DNA from: Ignavibacteria bacterium
GTDB taxonomy: Bacteria > Bacteroidota > Ignavibacteria > Tepidaquicellales > Tepidaquicellaceae
Direction: 5' to 3'
NCBI GenBank assembly: GCA_019187405.1
Contig: JABAQZ010000001.1
Coordinates: 1-64,000 of the forward strand
DNA length: 64,000 bases
The notes under the pieces are model-generated. The model ran no database searches and was not told the DNA's origin. It saw nothing but the letters and a program-made list of their open reading frames with translations. Shown one piece after another: positions 20,007 to 29,785 of this stretch (position 1 is its first letter; the number at the start of each line of letters is the position of its first letter). The position numbers and the translations under genes were made by a program.

Positions 20007-21212
20007 TTACTTTGCTTTTGTCAGATCTTCATCGCTTGCATTCTTTGATCTTTGTAAAACTCTGATGTAGTTTACAATGTTCCATCTATCATTGACACTG
20101 ATTTGTTCAGCATAACTCGGCATTACATTCTGTCCGTTGGTAATTACGTGATAAATGTTTCCGTCAGTCCAATTCATAACTTTCTGGTTGTGAAGACTCG
20201 GCGGTTTAGGAAACTGGTCTCTCAGTCTGCCATCTCCTTCTCCGTAATATCCGTGACAGGGACTGCAGAAAATGTTATATCTGTCCTGCCCTCTTTCAAG
20301 CGATTCCTTTGATACAGCAAGCGGGTTTGCGAGCAGTCGAACGGAAGAATCAGGCATTCCTTTGTATTCATAAGGAAGGAAGCCTCTGGCAATGGTTCCG
20401 TTTACGGGCATTCTCATACCTGAATTATTAGGAAAGAAATTGGTTTTACTCTGTGCATCTATTCTGTCTTGCTTCCACATCCAGTCAAAAGGCACAACAT
20501 CATAAAGCACCCAGTTAAGCGTAAAATAGCTTACTATTGCCGTAACAACTGCCGTTCCGATAATTGCCACAAAAAACTTTCCGTTAAATAACGGAGTTTT
20601 ATTTGTCAGGTTTGATTCTCTGTAATAAATTTCCTGAATCTCAAAAGCTCCGGCTGTCTGAAAAAGTAATTTCACATCATCCGGAATAAATTTTTCATCA
20701 TCAGCTTTAACGACTATTCCAAATTTATCCGAAGTTACCCTTCCCATAAATTCCGTATCCTGAATCGGACTATTGATGGATGGCAGTTTTGCAAAAAGTA
20801 TAATGAGTCCGATAGTCGTAGCAATACCCGTAAGCAGTACTGTGCCTTCGAAGGTAATCGGTATTGAAGGCGGGAGCGAGAAAAACGGTTTACCGCCTAT
20901 GATATTCTGATAATCAATTCCCGACATCCACCACATCATCAGCAAGACGAGAATCAATCCTAAAAATCCGAATACAAATGAGACGTATCCGATTTTAGGT
21001 TTTTCCATTCCCATTGCATCATCCATTCCGTGCAAAGGATAAGGAGTATAAACATCGAATTTTTCAAAACCTCTACCGGCAACAGCAGCGGCAGCTTTGA
21101 TTATTTCATCAGGAGTATTGTATAGAGATGCAAGACCGTAAAGTTTTTTGCTTCTCGGCTCGTTGTCTTCTTTTGAAAGTAATTCTGTTATTTTATTTAA
21201 AAGTTTTTTCAT
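20007..21212 (-). CDS. ActD-ActE fusion: DUF3341 membrane protein with C-terminal cytochrome c
   Basis: A 401-residue protein joining two ACIII subunits. Residues about 15-175 are DUF3341 (ActD), with LYGLASLYNTPDEIIKAAA, the KFDVYTPYPLHGMD motif, and two membrane segments. After a third membrane segment (about 225-250) comes a mono-heme cytochrome c (ActE) with CSPCH at 316-320 and a likely axial Met364 in NVMPSY. The ATG at 21212 is preferred over an upstream ATG at 21281. It follows the actC stop by seven bases and has GGAAAG upstream, while the longer form would overlap actC by 62 bases. In Rhodothermus and most Bacteroidota these are separate genes. Confidence 0.88.
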   Translation of the reverse strand: MKKLLNKITELLSKEDNEPRSKKLYGLASLYNTPDEIIKAAAAVAGRGFEKFDVYTPYPLHGMDDAMGMEKPKIGYVSFVFGFLGLILVLLMMWWMSGIDYQNIIGGKPFFSLPPSIPITFEGTVLLTGIATTIGLIILFAKLPSINSPIQDTEFMGRVTSDKFGIVVKADDEKFIPDDVKLLFQTAGAFEIQEIYYRESNLTNKTPLFNGKFFVAIIGTAVVTAIVSYFTLNWVLYDVVPFDWMWKQDRIDAQSKTNFFPNNSGMRMPVNGTIARGFLPYEYKGMPDSSVRLLANPLAVSKESLERGQDRYNIFCSPCHGYYGEGDGRLRDQFPKPPSLHNQKVMNWTDGNIYHVITNGQNVMPSYAEQISVNDRWNIVNYIRVLQRSKNASDEDLTKAK

Positions 21213-21219
21213 AATCTGA

Positions 21220-22614
21220 TTAATGCTTTCCGTTACTGCCATTGGGATGCGGATGAATTGTCGGCTGTGCTCCTTCGACAACGGCTTTCAATTCAGCTAT
21301 TGAAACAAGCGGCAGGAATTTTAAGAATAATAATAAAAACGTAAAGAAAAATCCGAAACTTCCCAGCAGCAGTCCAAGATCAACTAACGAAGGATAAAAC
21401 ATTGCCCAGCTGGCCGGGAGAAAGTCCCTGTGAAGCGAAGTGATTATAATTACAAATCTCTCAAACCACATTCCCACATTTACGAATATTACCAATACAA
21501 AAGTAATAGGAATATTTCTGCGGATTTTTTTAAACCAAAATAGCTGCGGTAAAATTACGTTGCAGGTTATCATCGTCCAGTATGACCATGCATAAGGTCC
21601 CATAGCTCTGTTGATGAATACAAACATTTCAAAAGTGTTACCGCTGTACCATGCAATGAAAAATTCCATCGAATAAGCATAACCTACCATCATTCCCGTC
21701 GCCAATAATATCTTATTCATCTTTTCGAGATGATTAACCGTGATGATATGTTCCATTCCGAAAACTTTCCTTACTATAATGAGAATCGTGGACACCATTC
21801 CGAATCCGGAAAAAATTGCACCGGCAACAAAGTATGGCGGAAATATAGTCGTATGCCAACCGGGTATTACCGATACGGCAAAGTCGAAACTAACAATGGA
21901 GTGAACGGACAATACAAGCGGAGTAGAAATTCCCGCAAGTATTAGATAAGCTCTTTCATAATTGCTCCAGCTTCTGTTTGAGCCGCTCCATCCGAGTGCT
22001 AATACTTTATAAATGGTTTTCTTAACTCCGTTTTTTGCCTTATCTCTCATCGTGGCAATATCCGGTATAAGCCCAAGACTCCAAAACAAAAATGAAATCG
22101 TAAAGTAAGTCGATACGGCGAACACGTCCCACAGCAACGGCGAAATAAAATTAACCCAAACGCCGTTTTGATTTGGCAACGGCAGAAGATATCCTGCAAG
22201 CCACGGTCTTCCTGTATGAATAACCGGGAAAATACCAGCAGTCATTACCGCAAAAATCGTCATCGCTTCGGCAAATCTCGCTATTCCGGTTCGCCATTTT
22301 TGTCTGAACAGATGCAGAATAGCAGAAATAAGAGTTCCTGCATGTCCGATACCGATCCAGAATACAAAATTGATGATGCCAAATGCCCAACTGACAGGCT
22401 GGTTGTTTCCCCACATTCCAATACCGTAATAAAATGTGAGTCCGAGACAGTATGCGCCAATCATCAGCGCAGTAAAAGAAATCCCGAATGCCACCCACCA
22501 CCCTTTGCGAGGTTTTTCTTCGGTAGGCTTTATTATTGCATCGTCAATCTCTCGGAATGAAGCTTTAGATTCTACGAGAGGAAGCTCTCTCGCATACGTA
22601 GCGTCAAAACTCAA
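21220..22614 (-). CDS. Alternative complex III NrfD-like membrane subunit ActC
   Basis: A 464-residue member of the NrfD/PsrC family with about ten membrane segments. The N-terminus has [20 protein letters not shown], then [28 protein letters not shown] and [24 protein letters not shown], all hallmarks of ActC. It forms the quinol-oxidising membrane module that hands electrons to the Fe-S clusters of ActB. It lies 62 bases downstream of actB. The histidine-rich C-terminus ([14 protein letters not shown]) is unusual and may be cytoplasmic. Confidence 0.93.
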   Translation of the reverse strand: MSFDATYARELPLVESKASFREIDDAIIKPTEEKPRKGWWVAFGISFTALMIGAYCLGLTFYYGIGMWGNNQPVSWAFGIINFVFWIGIGHAGTLISAILHLFRQKWRTGIARFAEAMTIFAVMTAGIFPVIHTGRPWLAGYLLPLPNQNGVWVNFISPLLWDVFAVSTYFTISFLFWSLGLIPDIATMRDKAKNGVKKTIYKVLALGWSGSNRSWSNYERAYLILAGISTPLVLSVHSIVSFDFAVSVIPGWHTTIFPPYFVAGAIFSGFGMVSTILIIVRKVFGMEHIITVNHLEKMNKILLATGMMVGYAYSMEFFIAWYSGNTFEMFVFINRAMGPYAWSYWTMITCNVILPQLFWFKKIRRNIPITFVLVIFVNVGMWFERFVIIITSLHRDFLPASWAMFYPSLVDLGLLLGSFGFFFTFLLLFLKFLPLVSIAELKAVVEGAQPTIHPHPNGSNGKH

Positions 22615-22676
22615 TACAACTCCTTGATTTAAATTTTAAAATCATGAAATATTTTTCTTTAAATGTCATAGTGATC

Positions 22677-25600
22677 TCAATGACTTCCCGTCTCTTCAGT
22701 CTCATACACATTCCTAAGCTTTGCCAGATAAGTTATGTTCGGCTTTACTTTGATTTCTTCTAAGACATAATACGCAAGTTTGCTTTTGTTAAGTCCTGAT
22801 ATCGGATCCGTCTCGTCATTCTGATCTCCGAAATATATCGCATTCGTATTGCACGCTTCCTGGCATGCGGTCTTTACGTTCGAGCCTTTCACTTGTCTAT
22901 TTTCCTCAATCGCATGCTGTCTTTCCAGCATTATTCGCTGTAAGCAGAATGTGCATTTCTCCATTACGCCTCTCGAGCGAACAGTAACTTCCGGATTCTG
23001 CATCAATGAAAAAGATTCTTCCTGCTGTATTCCTTCCCTGAAATGATCTCTGAAGTTGAAGTAATTAAATCTTCTTACTTTATAAGGACAGTTATTTGAA
23101 CAGTATCTCGTCCCAACGCATCTGTTGTATGCCATTGCATTAATGCCGTCGGGGGTATGCGTCGTTGCAGCAACAGGACACACGTTTTCACATGGTGCAA
23201 AATCGCAGTGTTGACAGAGCATTGGCTGGAAACTTGCCTTCGGAACTTCCGGCGTTCCCGAATAATATCTGTCAATCCTCATCCAATGCATGCTTCTATG
23301 CTTACCCATCTGCTCTTTACCGACTACAGGAATGTTGTTTTCCACATTGCATGCCGCTATACATTCATTGCATCCGGTACATTTATTGAGGTCAATCACC
23401 ATTCCCCATTTTGTTCCGGTATGCACATACTGTTCATTAATGCTTCCGACTTTCAGCTTTTCTTTTTCCTCTTCGGTATATTTTGTATGACGATCGCTTA
23501 AGAAATCGGGATTCTTTTTATACTGTAAGTAAGTGCCTTCCTGAATTATTTCTCTTCTGTATTGTATGTCTTTGTAGAGCTTTTCCTCAAAAGCATAATG
23601 ATCCTGCGTCGTGACAAGCTTATGTGTTCCGGAAGATTTCTCCATTTTTGCATCGGAATATAAAAACGGAGTGAGTGAAGAATTTTTTGATATAAGTTTT
23701 ACGGAATTAAATCCAACATCTTTGCCGACAATTCCACAAGCGCTTCTGCCATATCCAAGATCGATAACAGTCATATCATCAGCCATTCCAGGCTGCACGA
23801 AAACGGGTAGTTCGAGAGTTCCTCCGTTTGTAGTAATCTTTACTAAATCATTTGATTCGATGTTCAAGGACTTTGCGGTCTTTGGTGAAATAGCTGCATA
23901 GTTGTCCCATACTATTTTAGTTATAGGATTGGGAAGCTCCTGAAGCCAGCCGTTGTTTGCAAATCTTCCGTCGTCAAGTGTGTTGCTTTTGGAAAGGACA
24001 ACTGTCATTCCCGTCCCTGCGGTCATTCTCTGATTTATTCCCGTAAATGCATCTGCTTTGAATGCCGGTTCGGCTTCTCCCGACGATTGAGCAGTACCGG
24101 CATTCGTCATGACGACACCGTCATTTAATGCTGCATACCATTGCTTCATAAACTCTTTATCGCCTGATACATTTGTAAACACGCCTGCTTTCCAATTGTC
24201 AATTATATAACTGTGATAAATCTCATTATTGAATTCATTCTTTGAACCTTTAATCCATGTAAGAAGTATTTCCTCTTTCTGTCTTGTATTATATAAAGGT
24301 GAAATTACCGGCTGCTGAAGACTATAGAAATCGCTTCTTGTTCTGTAATCACCCCATGATTCGAACATTGTATTTACAGGCAGTACATAATTACCTGATT
24401 CACATGTTTCGTTAATTCCTTCCGACATTGTAATGACAAGCGGCACTTTTTTAAGCGCTTCCGCATACCCTGAATCACCCGGCATGTTATAAACCGGATT
24501 TGTATCAAAGTGAATTACTATGCCTGCTTTTCCGGAATTCATATCAGATACAAGATTTTCAATATCTGCCTTACTGCTCATTGGCTGATGTTCAATAAAT
24601 GCATCTTTGAATGAATAAAGTTCGTTTCCGCCGATCACTTCGTTAAGCAGATTAACCGCAATGTGCGTTGATTCGGGAAGCATGTTTCCTGCAATGACAA
24701 ATGATTTACCGGCATTTTGTCCAAAGTCGCTGATGAGATGATCGAGAACTTCTTTCTTAAGATTATTCTTTGAGGCGAAGTTATCGAGATTAAAATTTCT
24801 TATTTTAGACAATACTGCTTCATCTTGTGCTAATGCTGATTTCTTTTGAACCAAAAGCAATTCGTTTAACAAACTCAATACAAATTCTTCTAACAGGTCA
24901 GTCTTTAAGATAAGTCTGTAATCAGCATTCAATCCAGTAACGCTTGCATTACCTTCGACGGAATAAAGCCGGTTGAATTTTCCTTCTGTTTCAGTGTCTC
25001 TGTTTGCAGCAAAGAGTCTGGAGTTTACGACTTTGTTTCCGTCAGAGCCTAGAAAATCGGCTTCAAGGGAAAGTATTATCATAGCTTTGTCAAGCTGAAC
25101 CGGCGGATAATATTTCGATCCGTAACATTTTTCCCATGCGGCATTTTTAGCTGAATCATTATAAAGTTCATAAGAATAAACTTTTGCAGTTGGAAATGCT
25201 TTTACAAAATCTTCGAGCAGTTTTTTCTGTGATGGTGAAATTATTTTACCTGCTACAACCGCAATTTCTTTTCCGGATGATGCGGCATTTTTCAGTTGCG
25301 CAATTATTGCATCGTCAGCATCTCCCCATGAGATTTCTTTCGGCGATGTTTTGTCTGTTCTTTCAACTGGATTTTTTAATCGTTCCGGATCATACAGACT
25401 CATTACGCTTGCCTGAGCAATTGCACAGATTTTTCCTTTGCTGACCGGATGGTCGGGATTACCATCAACTTTTATAGGTCTTCCTTGCAGAGTTTTTATA
25501 AGTATTCCGCAAGCTGAAGAACAACCAGTGCAGGTTGACGCATAATAGTTAGGAAGTCCGATTGTAACTGAATCGGGTTTTGCGTTATATGGAACGATTT

Positions 25601-25931
25601 CGCCCCTGTCTCTGAAATTGGAGCATCCAGAAGCCGCCACTGCAGCTGACGCGCTGAGCAGTGCAAGGAATTTTCTCCTTGAAAACTTAGAGCCTTCTTC
25701 AATATCCGGTCTTTCGAGAGCATCTTTTGAAAATTCATTTTCTCTTTCTTTAATAAAATCGGGATCGCTATAAAGCTCTCTGAAGCTTCTCCAGTAGTTT
25801 ACATCTTTTGTCGGAGCTTCGGGAACAATGCTTTCCAAGCTTACTTCATTGCTATCTTTATAAATCTTATCGCTTATATCGTAAACTTTATCATGCATTT
25901 CCGTATCGGTTTGATTTTCTTTTGACTGCAT
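22677..25931 (-). CDS. Alternative complex III iron-sulphur/molybdopterin-fold subunit ActB
   Basis: A 1084-residue subunit, the largest of ACIII. A twin-arginine-type motif SRRKFLALLSASAAVAASG starts at 84, about 80 residues in, as usual for ActB. The N-terminal molybdopterin-oxidoreductase-like domain follows, with Cys134, Cys137, Cys141 and Cys169 in a 4Fe-4S-like pattern. The family is thought to lack the molybdenum cofactor. The C-terminal 260 residues form a ferredoxin-like domain with four cysteine groups (CTGCNECIAACN, CQHCDFAPCENVCP, CVGTRYCSNNCP, CTFC...CQEAC). It receives electrons from ActC and passes them to the hemes. The start overlaps the preceding small ORF by 41 bases; Met12 (25898) is an alternative start. 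Confidence 0.95.
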   Translation of the reverse strand: MQSKENQTDTEMHDKVYDISDKIYKDSNEVSLESIVPEAPTKDVNYWRSFRELYSDPDFIKERENEFSKDALERPDIEEGSKFSRRKFLALLSASAAVAASGCSNFRDRGEIVPYNAKPDSVTIGLPNYYASTCTGCSSACGILIKTLQGRPIKVDGNPDHPVSKGKICAIAQASVMSLYDPERLKNPVERTDKTSPKEISWGDADDAIIAQLKNAASSGKEIAVVAGKIISPSQKKLLEDFVKAFPTAKVYSYELYNDSAKNAAWEKCYGSKYYPPVQLDKAMIILSLEADFLGSDGNKVVNSRLFAANRDTETEGKFNRLYSVEGNASVTGLNADYRLILKTDLLEEFVLSLLNELLLVQKKSALAQDEAVLSKIRNFNLDNFASKNNLKKEVLDHLISDFGQNAGKSFVIAGNMLPESTHIAVNLLNEVIGGNELYSFKDAFIEHQPMSSKADIENLVSDMNSGKAGIVIHFDTNPVYNMPGDSGYAEALKKVPLVITMSEGINETCESGNYVLPVNTMFESWGDYRTRSDFYSLQQPVISPLYNTRQKEEILLTWIKGSKNEFNNEIYHSYIIDNWKAGVFTNVSGDKEFMKQWYAALNDGVVMTNAGTAQSSGEAEPAFKADAFTGINQRMTAGTGMTVVLSKSNTLDDGRFANNGWLQELPNPITKIVWDNYAAISPKTAKSLNIESNDLVKITTNGGTLELPVFVQPGMADDMTVIDLGYGRSACGIVGKDVGFNSVKLISKNSSLTPFLYSDAKMEKSSGTHKLVTTQDHYAFEEKLYKDIQYRREIIQEGTYLQYKKNPDFLSDRHTKYTEEEKEKLKVGSINEQYVHTGTKWGMVIDLNKCTGCNECIAACNVENNIPVVGKEQMGKHRSMHWMRIDRYYSGTPEVPKASFQPMLCQHCDFAPCENVCPVAATTHTPDGINAMAYNRCVGTRYCSNNCPYKVRRFNYFNFRDHFREGIQQEESFSLMQNPEVTVRSRGVMEKCTFCLQRIMLERQHAIEENRQVKGSNVKTACQEACNTNAIYFGDQNDETDPISGLNKSKLAYYVLEEIKVKPNITYLAKLRNVYETEETGSH

Positions 25932-26115
25932 TAGGGTTTTCAGTGATTTTTAATGATGATTTCTTTTCATTCAAAACTTTTGCTTTTAAAATGCCGAAAG
26001 GAAATTTTGTAAACGTAAAAATACCTGCAGCTGCAAAAGCCGATGTTAAAAAGAATTTTTTTCTTTTCATTTTTTTTGTCTGATTTATTGAATCAGAAGA
26101 TTTATTGATTTCCAT
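25891..26115 (-). CDS. Small Tat-like membrane or exported protein between actA and actB
   Basis: A 74-residue ORF in the same direction as the flanking ACIII genes, starting 11 bases after the actA stop. A basic MKRKKFF is followed by a hydrophobic stretch (LTSAFAAAGIFTF, about 23-36), then a short tail KITENPNAVKRKSNR. It resembles a degenerate Tat or Sec leader or a single-pass membrane peptide. The 41-base overlap with actB in another frame makes it less certain, but the position and the leader-like composition suggest a real gene. I do not recognise a named family. A role as a small accessory subunit of ACIII is inference only. Confidence 0.5.
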   Translation of the reverse strand: MEINKSSDSINQTKKMKRKKFFLTSAFAAAGIFTFTKFPFGILKAKVLNEKKSSLKITENPNAVKRKSNRYGNA

Positions 26116-26126
26116 TATAAATGATT

Positions 26127-26714
26127 TTATCTGTGACAATATCCGCAATTTACGGGACCGTTGTTAATCTGCAAATTCTGTTTTCCCGGAATTATGTTTT
26201 TAATGTTTGCCTCTGGGTTTTTGTGGCAGTCGAGGCATGCGCGCATTGTAAAATCTTTTACCTGCTCGACGACCTCCATTTCAGCAACGTTTCCGTGACA
26301 ATTAGAACAGTCGATGCCTTTATTTACGTGTACGCTGTGATTAAAATAAGCAAAATCAGGAACCCTGTGTACGCGTTTCCATTCAATAGGAACTCCGCGC
26401 GTATAATAATCCGTAAGTTTAATTATTTCCGGTTTGTCCTTTCGTGCTATGGAATGGCAGTTCATACAAACTTTTGCAGACGGTATATTTGCATGACGCG
26501 ATTTTTCCACATCGCTGTGACAATACCGGCAGTCTATTTTTAGATCTCCGGCATGGAGTTTATGCGAATAAGCAATCGGCTGCGCCGGCATATATCCGAC
26601 TCCGATTCTTTCGGCATAAGATACATAATATGTGATTACAAACACGGCAAGAACTACAAACAACAAAATCGGCAAACGGACTTTGATGTTGTAATCGAGT
26701 AGAAAATTTTTCAT
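26127..26714 (-). CDS. Alternative complex III pentaheme cytochrome c subunit ActA
   Basis: A 195-residue protein with an N-terminal membrane anchor (about 13-31) and five CxxCH heme sites with first cysteines at 62, 83, 136, 160 and 190. The heme pattern CRYCHSD...CMNCH...CSNCH...CLDCHKNP...CGYCHR is that of ActA. It is located on the outer side of the cytoplasmic membrane and carries electrons to cytochrome c or directly to an oxidase. It is the first gene of the ACIII operon, and a promoter should lie in the 250-base AT-rich spacer upstream, where I see no convincing box. Confidence 0.93.
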   Translation of the reverse strand: MKNFLLDYNIKVRLPILLFVVLAVFVITYYVSYAERIGVGYMPAQPIAYSHKLHAGDLKIDCRYCHSDVEKSRHANIPSAKVCMNCHSIARKDKPEIIKLTDYYTRGVPIEWKRVHRVPDFAYFNHSVHVNKGIDCSNCHGNVAEMEVVEQVKDFTMRACLDCHKNPEANIKNIIPGKQNLQINNGPVNCGYCHR

Positions 26715-26963
26715 TAAAATGCGTTAAAATATTGCGACAAATATATATTTTTTCTTTTTCGTTTTCTATGAAAAATTTAATGTAATTTGTTAAACAGCAG
26801 ATATATTAAAATTTAAAAAGCAACCGAAATTTTTTTTATGCAGAAACAACTTCTTGAAAATGAAATTGTCTTATCAATTATCAGCAAACCATCCGATCAA
26901 AAGTAATAAACACTTCAAAAAAAATTCAATTGTAATCCGCTGTCGCAGATTAATTATAATTGA

Positions 26964-27362
26964 TCAGTCATGTCCATCGACTTTACAGCAGTCGTCAAGT
27001 TTTTCATAAGCCTCGGGATTTGCAGGCTTGTCGTTTGCCTGATAACCCGTCATGACAATTGCTGTTTCGATTTTTGCGAGATCTGTTTTTGATTTGTCAA
27101 AACTTACTTTTGCTATTTTATCGTCAACAGAAATTTTAAACTCACTGATCCCTTCGACTTTTTTGAGAGATTTTGTAATGTTCTTTCTGCATGTGCCGCA
27201 TTGAATTGTGGGGAGCTTGATTTCAACCGTTTCTGCATTTTCAACCAAAGCTGTTTCCTTAACGCCGGATACTCCTTTATCTTCAGTTACTTCTTTATCT
27301 TTTGAGCAGCAGCAACCGCTGATTATCAGTACAATAATAATTTTAATTAAAAAAAATTTCAT
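26964..27362 (-). CDS. Lipoprotein with heavy-metal-associated (HMA) domain
   Basis: A 132-residue protein when started at the ATG at 27362 (an in-frame ATG at 27413 adds 17 residues before the signal peptide). The leader MKFFLIKIIIVLIISGCCC has a lipobox-like cysteine run. The HMA domain reads VEIKLPTIQCGTCRKNITKSLKKVEGI, with the metal-binding Cys-x-x-Cys, then KIAKVSFD and IVMTGYQAN. The tail ends DDCCKVDGHD, a second cysteine pair. This looks like a periplasmic copper- or mercury-binding protein. It is monocistronic, upstream of the ACIII locus; a link to copper supply for respiration is speculative. Confidence 0.78.
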   Translation of the reverse strand: MKFFLIKIIIVLIISGCCCSKDKEVTEDKGVSGVKETALVENAETVEIKLPTIQCGTCRKNITKSLKKVEGISEFKISVDDKIAKVSFDKSKTDLAKIETAIVMTGYQANDKPANPEAYEKLDDCCKVDGHD

Positions 27363-27547
27363 CGGTATGGATTTATAATAAAATATTTTTTTCAAAAATA
27401 TACATTTGAACAAATAATTGTAATGCTCTTTGTTCAGAATTTTAATTTTCCCGATTCAAAAAATTAACACAAAATGTTACATGTACCGAATGAAAATCCT
27501 GTTTGTAATTTTCAATACGCAGCAGCGTAGTAATTTGTAATTAAAAA

Positions 27548-29638
27548 TTACGGTCTTATCACCGATATAAACTGTGATGAATTATTTTCTATAATCATCA
27601 GATCAGTACCGTCAACTGTGTTGTTTCCATTAACATCGGACGGCACATAACCTGTCAGATAAGCTGACGCATCATTATCGGCAACGCTACCGTCAACGCC
27701 GTCAATTACTCCGTCCTGATTGATATCGCCTCCGAAAAGTACATAGGCTCCTGTTGTTTGTTTTCCGATAGCTGCAGAAGAGACATACTTCATATTTCCG
27801 CCGTAAGATTTTGAAAGGGAATCCGTAAAGTTATAATGATTTTCACATGAGTCAATTTTTTCAGGTAAATTATGACTCCATGTTTCGAGATGATTTCTGT
27901 GGTTTATTACAAAGAAGTAATTTGAAAATTTATCAGCCTGCGGGAAATTGAAATATCCGGTTCCGCTTGAATCCAGATATGACGTGTCGCGGCTGACTTC
28001 ATTATACGGCGAATTGAAATTTCTAAGAACAACCACGGCTTTGTCGTTGATCATGGATGTGCCGTTAAAAAATCCTTCCAGATAAACTTTAAGAGTCAGG
28101 TTTTTGCAGGTTCTCGGTGAAATATCGAGACGATAAAATGAAGAGTCATTTTCAAAATCAATCCATGTTGTGCTCGATACCGGAGTCGAATAAAAGAATG
28201 TCCTGTGTCTTACTGGCGCTTCATTCTGATAACATGCAGAAAGATTTATCAACTGCAGCTGACGGTATCCAACATAAAATCTTGAATTAGGCGGAATTAT
28301 CACCGAAGCAGGAAGTTGGTGAGTAACTTTCTGATATGTATTGTTTCCCAAAGGAGTAAAAAGCAGAGGCGAAATATAAAGCAAAGCTCCGGGACTGTGC
28401 GAGCCATTGTCTCCGTAAATTACAATATTATAAGGTTGATTTCCTTTTCCCGAATCATTGACAAAGCAATGATCAACTGCATCTATAGAAAACTGCTGCA
28501 GGCTGTAATTAGAAAATCGTGCAACGAAGTTTCCGTTTGCACCCGTAAAGCCAAGTCCACCGTCATCCGGTATGCAAAGATCTGCATAATTATAGGCATC
28601 GTTTGTTATCTCGTGACAGTATTCAAAAACATGATCGAGCACATCTCCCGGAATGGCTTTAACGACAACAAGGTCATGCTGTGGAAAAAATAAATCAGGC
28701 AGCTTCATGCTGATTGAAGAAATGGAAGACGAAATAGTAAAAGTTGTGTCCAATATAATCTGTGAATTGTCCTGATTTACAGATTTGACATTGATTTCGT
28801 TTGTTGACTGCGAACCGAAATTTTGAAGACTTATGCCAAGCGTATCGGGAAATCCCCAGGGAACAGGTATTTGACCCATTGTATAAATATTTTGAACTTC
28901 CACATCTTCGGGTGAAGAATCACCGAATCTTGTTTCGGGTCTGATACCTGAAACAGAAAGCGAATCGAGATTAAGTGTCTGGCTTGTGAAAAATGCCGAT
29001 GAAGTTCCGAGCGAGTCATTGCATGAAACCGTTGGCGATCCAAGCGGTAATGCAAGCGAGGTTGTCGTTTCATATTCAAATGCAACGTAAACTCCGTTGC
29101 CGGGTAATGTCGAAAAAGATGAAGTTCCCGGACCTCCGGCATCTGTATTGATCTCAAAGGTTCCTTCATCTGCCGGAATAGTTATGCTGTCATCGATTAC
29201 TTTGGTCATTCCGGTTATGGCAGAAGCAAAACTTGTGCTTTTTGAATAAGAAACGTCTGTAGTATTTTGAAGATAAACTTTTATTGTTCCCGTAGCGCTG
29301 CCAGACTGTTGAGCAAGAGCTATCCATGACCAACCGACGGAGGTTACTGAATTTGTTCCGAACTGTGAATTTGTCATTTCTTGCGGAGTTATGAGATAAC
29401 ACACCTTTATATATCTTCTGCTACCTTGCGGAGCCAGCGGTAATTCGGAATTAAAACCGCTGTTCGGTAAAACTGTTTTGTAATTGGTAATACCGGATGT
29501 TTGATGTATAACCAGAGGGTTAATTATTTTATTGGGTTGAATTTTTACCTTCGGTTTAGCGGAGAATTGATTCTGATAAAATGAGAAACCTGTAAAACAC
29601 AGCAGGCAAAAAACTGCAGAAATTATTGGGGTTTTCAT
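27548..29638 (-). CDS. Secreted protein with C-terminal dockerin-like module
   Basis: About 696 residues from the ATG at 29638, which begins the signal peptide MKTPIISAVFCLLCFTGFSF. A 13-residue longer form is possible. The body is beta-rich and unrecognised. The final 160 residues carry a module with SPYNE, INHRNHLETWS, HYNFTDSLSKSYGGN, and two calcium-loop repeats, GGDINQDGVIDGVDGS and SDVNGNNTVDGTDL, ending FISVIRP. The same module closes two other secreted proteins in this window (29786-31018 and 40220-42160). There is no YPNPFNP T9SS domain. The calcium loops resemble type I dockerin. It is presumably exported, but the anchoring role of the module is inferred. Confidence 0.7.
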   Translation of the reverse strand: MKTPIISAVFCLLCFTGFSFYQNQFSAKPKVKIQPNKIINPLVIHQTSGITNYKTVLPNSGFNSELPLAPQGSRRYIKVCYLITPQEMTNSQFGTNSVTSVGWSWIALAQQSGSATGTIKVYLQNTTDVSYSKSTSFASAITGMTKVIDDSITIPADEGTFEINTDAGGPGTSSFSTLPGNGVYVAFEYETTTSLALPLGSPTVSCNDSLGTSSAFFTSQTLNLDSLSVSGIRPETRFGDSSPEDVEVQNIYTMGQIPVPWGFPDTLGISLQNFGSQSTNEINVKSVNQDNSQIILDTTFTISSSISSISMKLPDLFFPQHDLVVVKAIPGDVLDHVFEYCHEITNDAYNYADLCIPDDGGLGFTGANGNFVARFSNYSLQQFSIDAVDHCFVNDSGKGNQPYNIVIYGDNGSHSPGALLYISPLLFTPLGNNTYQKVTHQLPASVIIPPNSRFYVGYRQLQLINLSACYQNEAPVRHRTFFYSTPVSSTTWIDFENDSSFYRLDISPRTCKNLTLKVYLEGFFNGTSMINDKAVVVLRNFNSPYNEVSRDTSYLDSSGTGYFNFPQADKFSNYFFVINHRNHLETWSHNLPEKIDSCENHYNFTDSLSKSYGGNMKYVSSAAIGKQTTGAYVLFGGDINQDGVIDGVDGSVADNDASAYLTGYVPSDVNGNNTVDGTDLMIIENNSSQFISVIRP

Positions 29639-29728
29639 TTGGGTATAAAAAATTTTATTTAATATAATTTTAATCAAAGTTAATTCCTAATTTAATTTTT
29701 TTCTTTTCAAATATGATTTTAAATATTG

Positions 29729-29756
29729 AAACCGGCAGTTTGAAAACTGCCGGTTT
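29729..29756 (-). terminator. Perfect hairpin, probable terminator
   Basis: AAACCGGCAGTTT (29729-29741) pairs with AAACTGCCGGTTT (29744-29756), 12-13 base pairs with a tiny loop. It lies 30 bases past the stop of the 410-residue gene. The T tract after it on either strand is weak, so it may be a transcript-stabilising hairpin. Confidence 0.6.
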
Positions 29757-29785
29757 ATAAATAAGCTTAATACAATTAATTAATG

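Noticed and set aside
16989-26714. Ordinary cytochrome bc1 complex
   Set aside because: There is no Rieske protein or cytochrome b; the pentaheme ActA, ActB fusion, NrfD-like ActC/ActF and DUF3341 define alternative complex III.
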